Shown one piece after another: positions 1-9,750 of a DNA stretch of 64,000 nucleotides. The notes under the pieces were generated by a model. The model was not told the DNA's origin. It saw nothing but the letters and a program-made list of their open reading frames with translations, and ran no database searches. The position numbers and the translations under genes were made by a program. The DNA lies in contig JAGTXO010000067.1 in assembly GCA_019448385.1 (NCBI GenBank), forward strand, positions 1-64,000. The letters run 5' to 3'. This DNA comes from Diacronema lutheri (Eukaryota > Haptophyta > Pavlovophyceae > Pavlovales > Pavlovaceae). Numbering within the stretch: the stretch's first letter is position 1; every line of letters starts with the position of its first letter.

Positions 1-487
1 CGCTGCAGGTCCTCCTGCAATCCCAAAAGTCACCCTAATCCTCCCCCCAACCCCTCACCCGCTGCAGGTCCTCCTGCAAATCCCAAAAGTCACCCTAATC
101 CTCCCCTCTACCCCTCACCCGCTGCAGGTCCTCCTGCAAATCCCAAAAGTCACCTTAATCCTCCCCCCAACCCCTCACCCGCTGCAGGTCCTCCTGCAAA
201 TTTCAAAAGTCACCCTAATCCTCCCCTCTACCCCTCACCCGCTGCAGGTCCTCCTGCAAATCCCAAAAGTCACCTTAATCCTCCCCCCAACCCCTCACCC
301 GCTGCAGGTCCTCCTGCAAATCCCAAAAGTCACCCTAATCCTCCCCCCAACCCCTCACCCGCTGCAGGTCCTCCTGCAAATCCCAAAAGTCACCCTAATC
401 CTCCCCCCAACCCCTCACCCGCTGCAGGTCCTCCTGCAAATCCCAAAAGTCACCCTAATCCTCCCCTCTACCCCTCACCCGCTGCAG
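1..487 (+). repeat. 60-bp minisatellite carrying repeated 3' splice sites
   Basis: Just over eight tandem copies of a 60-bp unit run from the window edge to the kinase exon; the first copy lacks one base. Every unit holds a branch-point-like ctaat, a C-rich tract, the acceptor ctgcag, and a copy of the first ~22 nt of the downstream exon (gtcctcctgcaaatcccaaa). AG acceptors end at 8, 67, 127, 187, 247, 307, 367, 427 and 487. The array lies in the intron of the kinase gene and continues off the window, so the copy number is a minimum. Confidence 0.93.
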
Positions 488-2611
488 GTCCTCCTGCAAA
501 TCCCAAAAGTGCCCCCCCCGGAGCTGAGCGGCGCGCACTGGTCACAAAGCCTGCGCGAGATGGTCGCCCTTTGCCTCTGCAAGGTGTGACGCACCGCGTA
601 ACGCGCCGCGTAACGCACCGCGTGACGCACCGCGTGACGCACCGCGTGACGCACCGCGTGACGCACCGCGTGACGCACGCGTGACGCACCGCGTGACGCA
701 CCGCGTGACGCACCGCGTGACGCGTCCCGGCGCGCGCGCGCGGACACACGCGCCCGGCCCCGCGCGCCGCCACCGCCGCGGGGCGCCTCCCACCACGCCG
801 CTCACTTGCGCGCGCGCGTTTCCACGCGCGCGCGCCGGGGCGCGTTACGGGGGGCGGGCGTCACGGGGGGCGTCACGGGGGGCGTCACAGGCGCCGAACG
901 CGCGCCCCTCGGCGCGCGAGCTGCTGCGCCACCCGTTCGTCGCCCAGGCGTCCGAGGGGACGGCCGTGCTCGCCGCGCTCGTCGCGCGCCACCGACGCGC
1001 GCTCGGCGCGGCCGGAGGCAACGCGGGCCGCACGGCCGGTCGGCCGGAGGCGGCGGGCGCGGCGGGCGGTGGCGACGCGCGGCCGGGGCGCGCGAGCAGC
1101 GGGTGCGGTGGCGGTGCGGGCGCTGGTAGCTGTGGCGCCTACGACCCGGGTCGTGGCGGCTGGGATTTTGGCACAGCGCCGCTGACGCCGCGGCAGCCGC
1201 CGACGCCGACGACGCCGTCGTCCGCGGCGGCCGCCGCGGTGCGCGCGCCCGCCGACGGCGGCACGCCGCGCCATGCATCGCCACGCGCGGCCAGCGGCTT
1301 TGGTGGCGGCGGCGGCGGCGGCGGCGCGGCGCTCCACGCGCAGACGGCAAACTTGGACGGGCGGTTGGACGGCCGGTTGGACGGGCGGTTGGACGGGCGG
1401 TTGGAGGGGACGGCACGGATGCACGCGCCACCGACAGCGCACGAGCCGGCACTGGCGCTGGGCGCGGGCGCGGGCGCGGGCGCGGCGGGTGGAGGACGGG
1501 GCGGCGTAACGCTCGCCTCGACGCAGCCGTTACCGGGTGGGTTCCTCGAAAGGGGCGGGGACGGCGGGGCGGGCGCGGCCCTGGGCGCGGCTGGCGGCGG
1601 CGAAGCGCGCGGCGCCACTGGCGTGACGGAGGTGCCAGGTGGCACAGTCAACATGGTGCCCACCGTTGTCGCGCCCGTGCTCGCAAAGGTGCGCGCGACA
1701 CGGCGCGGCGCGCACGCGTGCACGTGCGCGGGGCGTGCACGCGCCACGTTTGGGCGTGCGCGGGCGAGGCGGGACGGGGCGGCGCGGGCTGGCGCGGGCC
1801 GGCGCGGGGCGGGGCGGGGCGGGGCGGGCTGGCGCGGGCCGGCGCGGGGCGGGGCGGGGCGGGGCGGGGCGCCGCAAGCCGCAGCGGCGCCTCGCCACGT
1901 GGACACGCGCAATCGCGCGCACACCACGCGCCGCTTTTAGAAACTCGCCGTGTCGCCTTCGCCGACGCTCCGCTCTGCCCTCCGCCTCTCAATGCCCCGC
2001 ACCCCCCTTCCCCCTCCCCTTCCCCCCCCCCCCCCCCCCCCCTCCTCCTCCCCGGGTCTGCTCAGCTGCTCGGGCTGCACAGGGAGCGCGAGGTGCAGAA
2101 GGGGATCGCGCAGCTCAAGCTCGCCTTTGACAACTGCGAGAAGGCACGCGCTCCGTCCACCGTCCACCGCCAACCGCCAACCGCCCACCGCCCACCGCGC
2201 CGCTCAGCGCACGGCGCACGGCAGGCCGCACCGGCGGCCGCGCAGCGGTGCAACGCCGCGCGCTGCGCCACGCGCGGCCCCCCGTCGCGCGCAGCCGCCG
2301 GTGCGGCCGCGCGGCGGCAGCAGCGGCGTGCCCCATCGCTGCCCTGAGGGCGCGCGCCCTTTCCCGCCCTTTTTTGATCCCTCCTGTGCCGCCAGGTGTG
2401 TCCGGGGCTCTCTGCGGAGGTGCTGCGGCAGGTCTTCATCGTGTGCGCCGCGTCGAGCAACGAGGCGATGCGCGCGGTCACGGCCACGCCGGGCGGCGGT
2501 GGCGGTGGTGCGGGTACACGGCGCGTGGGCGGACCGGGCGTTGGATTGGGCGGCGACGGTGCCGATGGAGCGCTGACCCCAAGCAGAGCTGCGCCGTTGA
2601 GCGATCCGTGA
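488..2611 (+). CDS. STE20/Fray (OSR1-like) protein kinase, C-terminal part, 5' partial
   Basis: Four exons are read: 488-583, 891-1688, 2066-2143 and 2396-2611 (tga), about 395 residues. The first two splice in phase to give the end of a kinase domain: VLLQIPKVPPPELSG, then LREMVALCLCK, then APNARPSARELLRHPFV (subdomain XI with its conserved Arg). Spacing and wording follow Fray/OSR1-type kinases (PP.L...F..MV..CL.K.P..RP.A..LL.H.F), and a GWDF motif follows as in plant members. The tail is Ala/Gly/Pro-rich with a 12-bp LDGR repeat, then a helical segment (REREVQKGIAQLKLAFDNCEK) and LSAEVLRQVFIVCAAS. The intron after 2143 uses a GC donor, which is my least certain junction. The catalytic core lies outside the window. 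Family known, role inferred: cytosolic Ser/Thr signalling kinase. Confidence 0.8.
584..725 (+). repeat. 12-bp tandem repeat at the donor end of a kinase intron
   Basis: About a dozen imperfect copies of gtgacgcaccgc begin directly at the donor (gtgtgacgcaccg) of the 584-890 intron. The unit contains its own gt. The rest of the intron is alternating cg/gc-rich and ends ggggggcgtcacag. No coding role is seen. Confidence 0.85.
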
Positions 2612-2747
2612 GCCCAATGAGTAATATACCTTCATCCCAAAAACATTAGTTTGCATACATTTTCGAGGCCACGGCCTTGCTGCGGCTCGCACCCACACGC
2701 GCGCACTGCAGCAGGTCGGCCCAGCAGCCGCTCGCGCAGGCCAAGAG
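2612..2747. other. Short convergent intergenic spacer
   Basis: 136 bp separates the kinase stop from the stop of the oppositely oriented SLOG gene. It starts with a comparatively AT-rich stretch (aatgagtaatatacc, aaaaacattag) that could hold 3' processing signals for either gene. No gene seen. Confidence 0.5.
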
Positions 2748-5700
2748 TTAATGAACAGCGCCCCCGGCCGCACTCCCGCTCGCGTCGGTCCCGCCCTGCG
2801 CGTGCGCCCGCACGGCGCGCGGCGCGGCGCCGGGCAGCGGCGGCCGCGAGGCGTGCCCCGCGGCCGCCGCCGGCGTGGACGACCGGCGTGGGAGCGCGCC
2901 CGCCGCCCGGCTGCCGCCGCGCAGGTCGGCAAGCCGCAGTCCCCGGTGTGCGCGCGTGAGCTCGCGCGCGCCGCCGCCAGCGCCGCCACGGCCACGGAGG
3001 CTACCGCTGTGCCCATCGGTTTCGTCACCGAAGCCGCACGCCGCTTCCCCGTCCACAGGCGTGGGCGTGCGGCAGCCGCCGCCCCAGCCGCGTTGGGCGC
3101 CACCGCGCCCGAGAGCGCACGCGACGCCGTTGCGAGCGGCGTCGAGCTGCTGCGCGGTCTCAGCACCCCTCGTGTGCCCACGCGCGGCGGCATTGCGCGA
3201 TGCGGCCCCGCCGCCGGCGCCCGCCCTGCCCATCGGCGGCAGCCGCGTGGCCGATGGCGACGGGCGCGCGACGGTGCCAACAGACGCGGCGGCGGCCCCA
3301 AAGCCTCCGCCGTGGCCAACGCTGGCATGCGCGCCCGCGCCCGCGGCTCCGCCGTCACCACCCTCTTCCGCGCTGCAGCGCGGGAGAGGGGAAGGGGCGC
3401 GCAACGGCTGAAGGCGCGTGGACGGAGGCGGCGGGAGCGGCGGCGCCGCGCTCGGCCGCGCCGCGCACGCAGGCGGCCACGTGGCGGCGGCTGCCTCGAA
3501 ATGGTCACCAAACCCCACAGAGGACGCCGCGCCCGCCCAACCGACGGGACCAACCGACGCGTTCCAGCCAACACGCTCCGCCTCGCCGCTACCGGCATGG
3601 GCGCCACCAACGCCGCCCCTGCCGAGCGCCGAGTCGCCCCGCGGCATCTGCCCACCACCGAGCTCGTGGCCCGCCGCGCGCGCGCCACCGCTGCCGTGTC
3701 CGCCGCCGCCGCACGCGCCGCGCGCAGCGCGGCGACTCGCCAGGTGGCCAGACGCGCCGTCGTCAGCTCCGGGCGCTTGGGCGCGCAGCGGCGCGAGCGC
3801 GCGCAGCCGCGCGCCACCGCCGCGTATAAGCGCGCGCGCCGGCGGCGGCAGCGCGCGCGCACGGTCGTCGCGCGTGCCGCCGTGCGCGGCAGCGCCGCCG
3901 GGCGGCGGCCGCACGTCATCGCTGCTACCGAGCGATGGCGGCGGCAGCCCGCAGGATGGCGGCTGCGAGCGCTGCGCGCATCGCGCGTCGCGCGCGCCCG
4001 CAGCGGCGCTGCATGACGCTGCCGCGCATTCCTGCGCGCGTGTGTCGTGCTCCGTGTCGGTCGGACCCTCCGGCGCATGCGACGGGCGAGCGTCGCGTGT
4101 GGCCGGCGCGCGGCCGGGCGCAGTGGCCACCGGCGCGCTCGCGGCCACCGATGCGCTCGTGCGCCGCTCACGGGTGGCTTTGAGAGCAATGGCGGCCGTC
4201 GCAACGCGCACGGGCGCGCGCAGCGCGGGCGGCTTGGGCGGCGGCTTGAGGTGCTGCGGGATCGACTTTAAAACAAAGAGGCGCACGTCGGGCAGCGACG
4301 GGCAGAACGGGACGCCGCACGCGTCCGCGCGCGCGTCGCCAACGAGCGCAGAGCTGCGGTCGGAGAAGGTGCAGACGGGCACGCCGTAGCTGCGGATGGC
4401 GGCAGGGGCGGGACGAGGGGAAGTGAGGGGCGTGTGTGAGAGCGTCGCGCGACGTCAACTGACACCTTGCTGAGCGGTGCGGTGCGGTGCGCGGAAAGTG
4501 GCACTGCGCTGCCCAACCCCTGCAACCCGCCAGCGCGAGCATTGCAGTAGGGCCATTGAGTGGCACTGCGCTGCCCAACACCTGCAACCCGCCAGCGCGA
4601 GCATTGCAGTAGATCCATTGAGCGGCACTGCGCTGCCCAACCCCTGCAACCCGCCAGCGCGAGCATCGCAGCAGGGCCATTGAGCGGCACTGCGCTGCCC
4701 AACCCCTGCAACCCACCAGCGCGAGCATTGCAGTAGGGCCATTGAGTGGCACTGCGCTGCCCAACCCCTGCAACCCGCCAGCGCGAGCATCGCAGCAGGG
4801 CCATTGAGCGGCACTGCGCTGCCCAACCCCTGCAACCCGCCAGCGCGAGCATCGCAGCAGGGCCATTGAGCGGCACTGCGCTGCCCAACCCCTGCAACCC
4901 GCCAGCGCGAGCATTGCAGCAGGGCCATTGAGCGGCACTGCGCTGCCCAACCCCTGCAACCCGCCAGCGCGAGCATCGCAGCAGGGCCATTGAGCGGCAC
5001 TGCGCTGCCCAACCCCTGCAACCCGCCAGCGCGAGCATCGCAGCAGGGCCATTGAGCGGCACTGCGCTGCCCAACCCCTGCAACCCGCCAGCGCGAGCAT
5101 TGCAGCAAGGCTATTGAGCGGCCGCGGCGCCTGCGCTGCGCAACGCCCGCGCGCCGCGTGCGCAGCGCAGCGGCCGCCAAGCCGCCGCGCTGCGATGCAC
5201 GCGCTGGCGGGACCTTGGCAGAGCCGCACTGCGCAGAGTGCCGGCGCGGATGGCAGGGATGGCTGGCGCGCAGCAGGACGCTGGATGTGCCCCGCGGCAT
5301 CTTTGCCCGCGCGCAGCGCGCAGCGCCAAGCGCGGCGCGAGCGTGCGCGTGACCACGGCACTGGCGCGCGGCGGCGGCGTGGCGCGCGCGCTGCGACGCG
5401 GCGCACCGCTTCGCGAGCTCAAGTTCCGACGCGGTGCCCTCGCCGCCGGGCAGCACGATGGCGACGGAGGCGGAGAGGAGGTTGAGATGGTTTCGAGAAC
5501 GTTCAGCCGTGCCGTCCGCGCCGGACGCGGGCAGGTGCGTGCGGATCGCTGTGTCCACAAAGCTGCACCGGTGTGGAAGGTGTGTGAAGAGGGGAGGGGC
5601 GAGGGGCCGTGAATGGCGGGCGAGAAATAGCCCCAGAGGGCTGACGGGCAAGCGCGGGTATTGCGCGTAGGGCGGAGCCCCGCTCGCGCCGGCGGCGGGT

Positions 5701-8326
5701 CGGTGCATGAGCGCTTAGCGTGCGCGGGCGCCTCGTAAGGGGCCTAGGGGAAATAAGGGAAGGGAGGGAAAGGGGTGGTTGCACGGGCGCACGGGACGGA
5801 GAGGCGCGACACGGGGCGCAGGGCGCGCCAGAGACGAGCGAGCTGGTCTTGAGGGGCCTCCGTCCCTCCCCCCCCCCCCCCCCCCTCCCCCCCCAGAGCG
5901 TCTCCTTACTCGTTCGGATAGCCATCGCGCGCCACCTCGGGCCGCTCGCGCGTCGAGGCGCGCAAAATTCCGACGCAGCAGCCCGGCCGCGCCGCGCTCC
6001 GCCTTCCAAGCGCAAATCCAACCGACGCGCTCACCATCACGCCGCCACCTCCGCCCGTGAGCAGATGCCAGCCGCACTGCGCGACCCACTGCCCCAAAGG
6101 CTCTGCAAGGTGCGCCATCCTGCGCTCTGAGGAGCCAAGGACCGCAATCACTGGCACGCGCCGCACGCCGTCCGGCAGGTCGTACCCGTCACGCGTGACG
6201 CCACCGCCGCGGGTTACGCCGTCGATGCCAGCGCCGCTTCCGCCGCCATCGTGGTCGTCGCCGCGACTGTCAGCGCAGTACACCCCGCTCCCGCGCTCGC
6301 CTGCGGCCGCGGCCGCCGCGCCACGCTCGGCGTCGCCGCCGGCCTCCTCGCCGCCGTCGTCAGCGCCAGCGCCGCCAGCGCCGCCGTCGTTGCCGTCGTT
6401 GACGCCATTGGCGCAGCCGCCTCCCCGCCGCGCGGCGGCACCGCCCTCTTCCGCAAGCGCACAGCCGCCCGCTCCCCACGCGCCGCCGCCGCCCGAGCCG
6501 CCCACCAAGCCGCTCGCTGCCGCAGCCAGCGTACCCAGCGCGCTGGAAAGCTGTAACGGACGGCGGTCGCCGAGCAACGCCGCGGAGAGGGCACCGGGCG
6601 AGCGCGCGAGCGGCAGCTGCACAAGCTCGAGCAATGGCGGCGGTGGCGGCGGTGGCGGCGCGGGTGGCGAGCAGGCGCGGGCTGTGTTGCCGGCTGCGGC
6701 GTCCACGGCGCAGTCGCCCGCCACAGCGGCGCCCGCCACGTCCACGTGGACGCGTCCATCGGCGACAGCGCCCGTGGCCAATGCGCTGACAGGTAAGAGC
6801 GGGCGCGCGCTCCGCACGGCGCGCGGGCTGACGCACCCCGCGCCCTCCGCCATTACGCGCGCATCCGCACGGCTGCAAGCCACCAGCGCCCCGCCGGCCT
6901 CAACGACGACGTCGAGCGGCGTGTGCGCACCTGCGCTACTGCTGTCTGCCTCTACCGCGGAGAAGCCAGCCGCAGCGCAGTCGAACGATGGCGACTCGCC
7001 CACGGCCTCAGCCGCAGGCGCCGCGCTCCCATCGCCCATGCCATCCGCAGCCACCCCGGACAGCGCAGCAGCCACCGCGCGGGAGGCGTGCGGCGTGTCG
7101 GCAGCGCTGTCCGCGCCTGCGCCGCCGGCGCCGCCGCGCAGCGCGGGCGCGTGGGTGCACGCGCTGCCGGCCTGCCCACCGCAGGCGGAGACGGCCTGCC
7201 CACCGCAGGTGGAGACGGCGCCCGCCGCGACGGACCGGCGCCTGCTCGCGAGCGCGCCACCACCGCTTGCGTCGCTTGGCCGCCTGCTCATCGCACCGCC
7301 GCCACCGCCGCCGCCTGCGCCTGCGCGTGCGTCGCTTGGCCGCCTGCTCATCGCATTGCCGCCACCGCCACCACCACCGCCACCGCCGCCACCGCTTGCG
7401 TCGCTTGGCCGCCTGCTCATCGCATTGCCGCCACCGCCACCACCACCGCCGCCGCCGCCACCGCTTGCGCCGCTTGGCCGCCTGCTCATCGCATTGCCGC
7501 CAACGCCACCACCACCGCCACCGCCGCCACCGCCCGTGCCTACGCCGCCGCAGCTTCTGCCATCGCCGCCACCGCCGCCATCGTGCAGTGGAGGCGCGCC
7601 CGATGAGCGCCGGCTGCCTGTGCGCCCGATGAGCGCGAGCACGCCAGTTGGCGGCCGGCCCGCGCGCACGCACACGTCAACCCACGCGGGCGTGCCGTCG
7701 GCGGTTACGCCCGCGAATGCGGCGTGCGCGGGGGTGACGGGCGCGTAGCAGACGATGGGCCGGCCGTACTCTCGCGCGAGGCTGACGAACTCGGGCGCGA
7801 CCGGCGCGTCGGGTGCGCTGGCAGGCCGCGAGCGCGCGCCGGGCATGACCTGGTGCATGACCTGGTCGGCCGCGGCGGCCGCGGCGGGCGCGCGCGCCGT
7901 CGGATCGGCGCGGCGATCGTCGCGCAGCGCGGAGGGCAGCACGACGACGACATCGGCGGTAAGCGCGCCAATCGCCGCGAGGTCCGCCGGGTCGGTCAGA
8001 TGGCAGACGATCGGCAACTCCGCGCGCTCGGGCACGCCGGCGACGACGGCGGATGCTGGCGGCGGCGCGTCGGGCGCGTCCGGGCGCGGCACGATGGCGA
8101 TGACGAGCCCGCGCCGGCCACGCGCTCGCGCGAATGCGTCGGCCACCTCGATGGCGAGGGGGCCGCGCGTGGCGGAGAGCAGGTGCAGCCCGGAGCACGC
8201 CACCCATTGCCCGACCTCGACCAACGCGCGCCGCTCTGCCGCGCTCACGCCGCGGAGCGGGCCGCCGCCGCAGACGACGGCCGCGATGCGCCGACGCTCG
8301 GCGCGGCGCGCGTCGAGAGAGGACAT
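2748..8326 (-). CDS. Two-domain SLOG (LOG/TIGR00725-like) protein with long low-complexity linker and tail
   Basis: Three exons: 8326-5910, 5562-5407 and 4389-2748 (taa), 1,404 residues. The start is the ATG at 8326 (MSSLDARRAERRR); upstream in-frame M codons would crowd the divergent neighbour. Residues ~13-240 form a first Rossmann-like SLOG domain (IAAVVCGGGPLRGVSAAERR, then LTADVVVVLPSALR) without the catalytic-type motif. A linker of ~480 residues is mostly Gly/Ala/Ser with MSRRPSDASGGG repeats. The second SLOG domain (~720-910) is complete across both splice junctions: VPVIAVLGSSERRMAHLAEP, HLLTGGGGGVMVSAS, GYPNDFVDTAIRTHLP, SRNHLNLLSAS and the signature PGGEGTASE (~844-852), then YGVPV. 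This wording is that of TIGR00725/SLOG proteins, which bind nucleotides or their derivatives. About 490 disordered residues follow. The substrate is unknown; LOG phosphoribohydrolase activity is possible but unproven. Confidence 0.85.
4495..5116 (-). repeat. 62-bp minisatellite filling intron 2 of the SLOG gene
   Basis: About ten copies of a 62-bp unit, recognisable by ccattgag at 4553, 4615, 4677 and so on, with scattered single-base changes (attgcagtag versus atcgcagcag). It occupies more than half of the 1,017-nt intron 5406-4390. The period is not a multiple of three, so the long open frames across it are not expected to be coding. Confidence 0.93.
7255..7565 (-). repeat. Coding tandem repeats in the SLOG linker
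   Basis: Four diverged copies of a 61-69-bp block share tcgcttggccgcctgctcat, and on the coding strand give MSRRPSDASGGG followed by glycine runs of different length. Differences between copies are whole GGN codons, as expected for slippage in a tolerated linker. Confidence 0.85.
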
Positions 8327-8456
8327 GCGCACTCGGCGGGCCTGCGTACGCGCGCCACGCGCGCGTGCCCGAGCCTGGGCAGACGCCGCGCCGTCGCGCC
8401 GCGCACGTGCGGGCCGGGCCACCGGCCGGGCGTTTTCGTCGTTTCAACGGCCGACG
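8327..8456. promoter_or_regulatory. Divergent promoter between SLOG and FAM72-RING genes
   Basis: 130 bp between the two inferred start codons must contain both 5' ends. It is GC-rich apart from cgttttcgtcgtttcaacgg at 8431-8450, just upstream of the + strand ATG. No recognisable TATA box. Confidence 0.5.
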
Positions 8457-9659
8457 ATGGCGGCGGGCGTTGAGGACGACGACGATGCACCCGTCCTCAT
8501 CCTGTGTTGCCGCGCTTGCGCGGTGGTGGTGTGCCGGCGCGGCATGCGCGTCTCGCTCTGCGCAGACCCATCCATTGCTCTCTACTCCACGGACTTTGCG
8601 CCCGCCGCGCTCACGCACGCCGCGAGCGCGCGCGCGATCGAGACGTGCGCGTGCTTGATCGTCGACCTCCTCTGCTCCGGCTGCACGCGCTCGCGCCGGC
8701 CGACGTCGCGCGCGAGCGCGCGTGCCACCGCGAGTGGCGCGCCCACGCGTGGTCGTGTCGGCTACCACGTCGTCGCGCCGTGCGAAGAGTGCTGGTCGAA
8801 CGGAGACCACAATGAGCATCACTTTATCTTTGACGCGACCAGCGTCGTTGCGGCGCCGTGGCCGCAGCTCGGCGGCGAGCCGCCGATGACGTGGGCGCGG
8901 CTGCGGCTGTTTGACGGCGTGCGCTCGCCGCTCGTCTTTGCGCGCGCGTGCACCGCGCCTCGCGCGCGCACTCCGACCAACGCGCGCGCGGGACGTGGCC
9001 ACCGTGCGATCACAACGGGCGGCGCGCGCGAGGGCTCCGCCGAGGTTGGCGAGGGCGAAGTGGCGGACGCGCTCGAGTGCGCGATCTGCCTCGGCCCGCC
9101 GCGCGACGCCGTGCGGCTGCGCGCGTGCGGCCACATCTTCTGCGAGCTATGCGTCACGCGGCACGTCGACCACGCGCGGGCGTGCCCCCTCGATCGACGG
9201 CCGGCGAGCGCGCTCGATGTGCTGCCCGACGAGGTGGCGCGGCGGGCCGTCGGCAGGCTGCGTGTGCACTGCCGGTACGGCTGCGCGCGCCCGACGCGCG
9301 CGTCGCCACCTGCGAAACGCGTGCGGCGCGCGTACGCACCGTTGGCCGACGGCGTTGCGCCCGACGGCGGCGGCGGCGACGACGACGACGACGGCAGTGG
9401 CTGCGCGTACCGCTGCGCCGAGTGGGACGCCGGGCTGCGCGCGGAAGCGTGGGTGGCCGCGCCGGCCAGCGCGGCGCGCCCCGCCCACTGCCCGACCGTC
9501 GCGCCGCTTGCGCGGATCGGGGCGCACGAGGCGCGGTGCGCGGTGCGGTGCCTCGCGCGAGCGTGCGTCGAGGCGGCGCGCGCGCTGCATGCGCGCGGTG
9601 CGCGTGTGGCCTCGCGCGAGCTGGAAGCCGGGGTCGTCGACGAGGGTGCGCGGTCGTGA
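8457..9659 (+). CDS. FAM72-domain protein fused to a TRAF-type RING finger
   Basis: One exon, 400 residues, ATG at 8457 (MAAGVEDDDDAP). Residues ~12-140 match FAM72: VLILCCRACAVVVCRRGM, L.ADPSIALYSTD, a Cys pair (ETCACLIVDLLCSGC), VGYHVVAPCEECWSNGDHN and HFIFDA, the order of human FAM72A (LCC..C...RGM, ADTEIDLFSTD, VGYHVIVPCSSC). A Ser/Arg/Ala insert sits before VGYHV. After a linker, residues 208-246 form a RING (CAIC, CGH, FCELC, CPLD) whose last ligand is Asp, as in TRAF6 (CPVD). LDVLPDEVARRAVGRL and HCRYGC then follow the TRAF RING-to-zinc-finger order, with further Cys/His pairs to the end. Known: FAM72A binds nuclear uracil-DNA glycosylase UNG2 and lowers its level. Inferred: this protein is a ubiquitin ligase using FAM72 as its recognition module. 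Confidence 0.88.
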   Translation: MAAGVEDDDDAPVLILCCRACAVVVCRRGMRVSLCADPSIALYSTDFAPAALTHAASARAIETCACLIVDLLCSGCTRSRRPTSRASARATASGAPTRGRVGYHVVAPCEECWSNGDHNEHHFIFDATSVVAAPWPQLGGEPPMTWARLRLFDGVRSPLVFARACTAPRARTPTNARAGRGHRAITTGGAREGSAEVGEGEVADALECAICLGPPRDAVRLRACGHIFCELCVTRHVDHARACPLDRRPASALDVLPDEVARRAVGRLRVHCRYGCARPTRASPPAKRVRRAYAPLADGVAPDGGGGDDDDDGSGCAYRCAEWDAGLRAEAWVAAPASAARPAHCPTVAPLARIGAHEARCAVRCLARACVEAARALHARGARVASRELEAGVVDEGARS

Positions 9660-9750
9660 CTCGTGACTGAATGTGGCTGGGCGGCTGGCCTCCTGGACTG
9701 ACTTTGAATTCGGGCGCCGTGAACCGGCAAACCTTGTGGTGATCGTCTCG

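Noticed and set aside
1-509. CRISPR-like array
   Set aside because: Units are directly adjacent with no unique spacers, and each is a copy of a splice acceptor region; the context is a eukaryotic intron.
2204-4204. Arg-rich 666-residue ORF on the - strand
   Set aside because: Overlaps the C-terminal exon of the SLOG gene in another frame; Arg-rich frames are expected shadows in GC-rich coding DNA.
4168-5708. ORFs with repeated WRVAGVGQRSA-type peptides on the - strand
   Set aside because: They read the 62-bp minisatellite inside a phase-consistent intron of the SLOG gene; the period is not a codon multiple, so the frames merely rotate through it.
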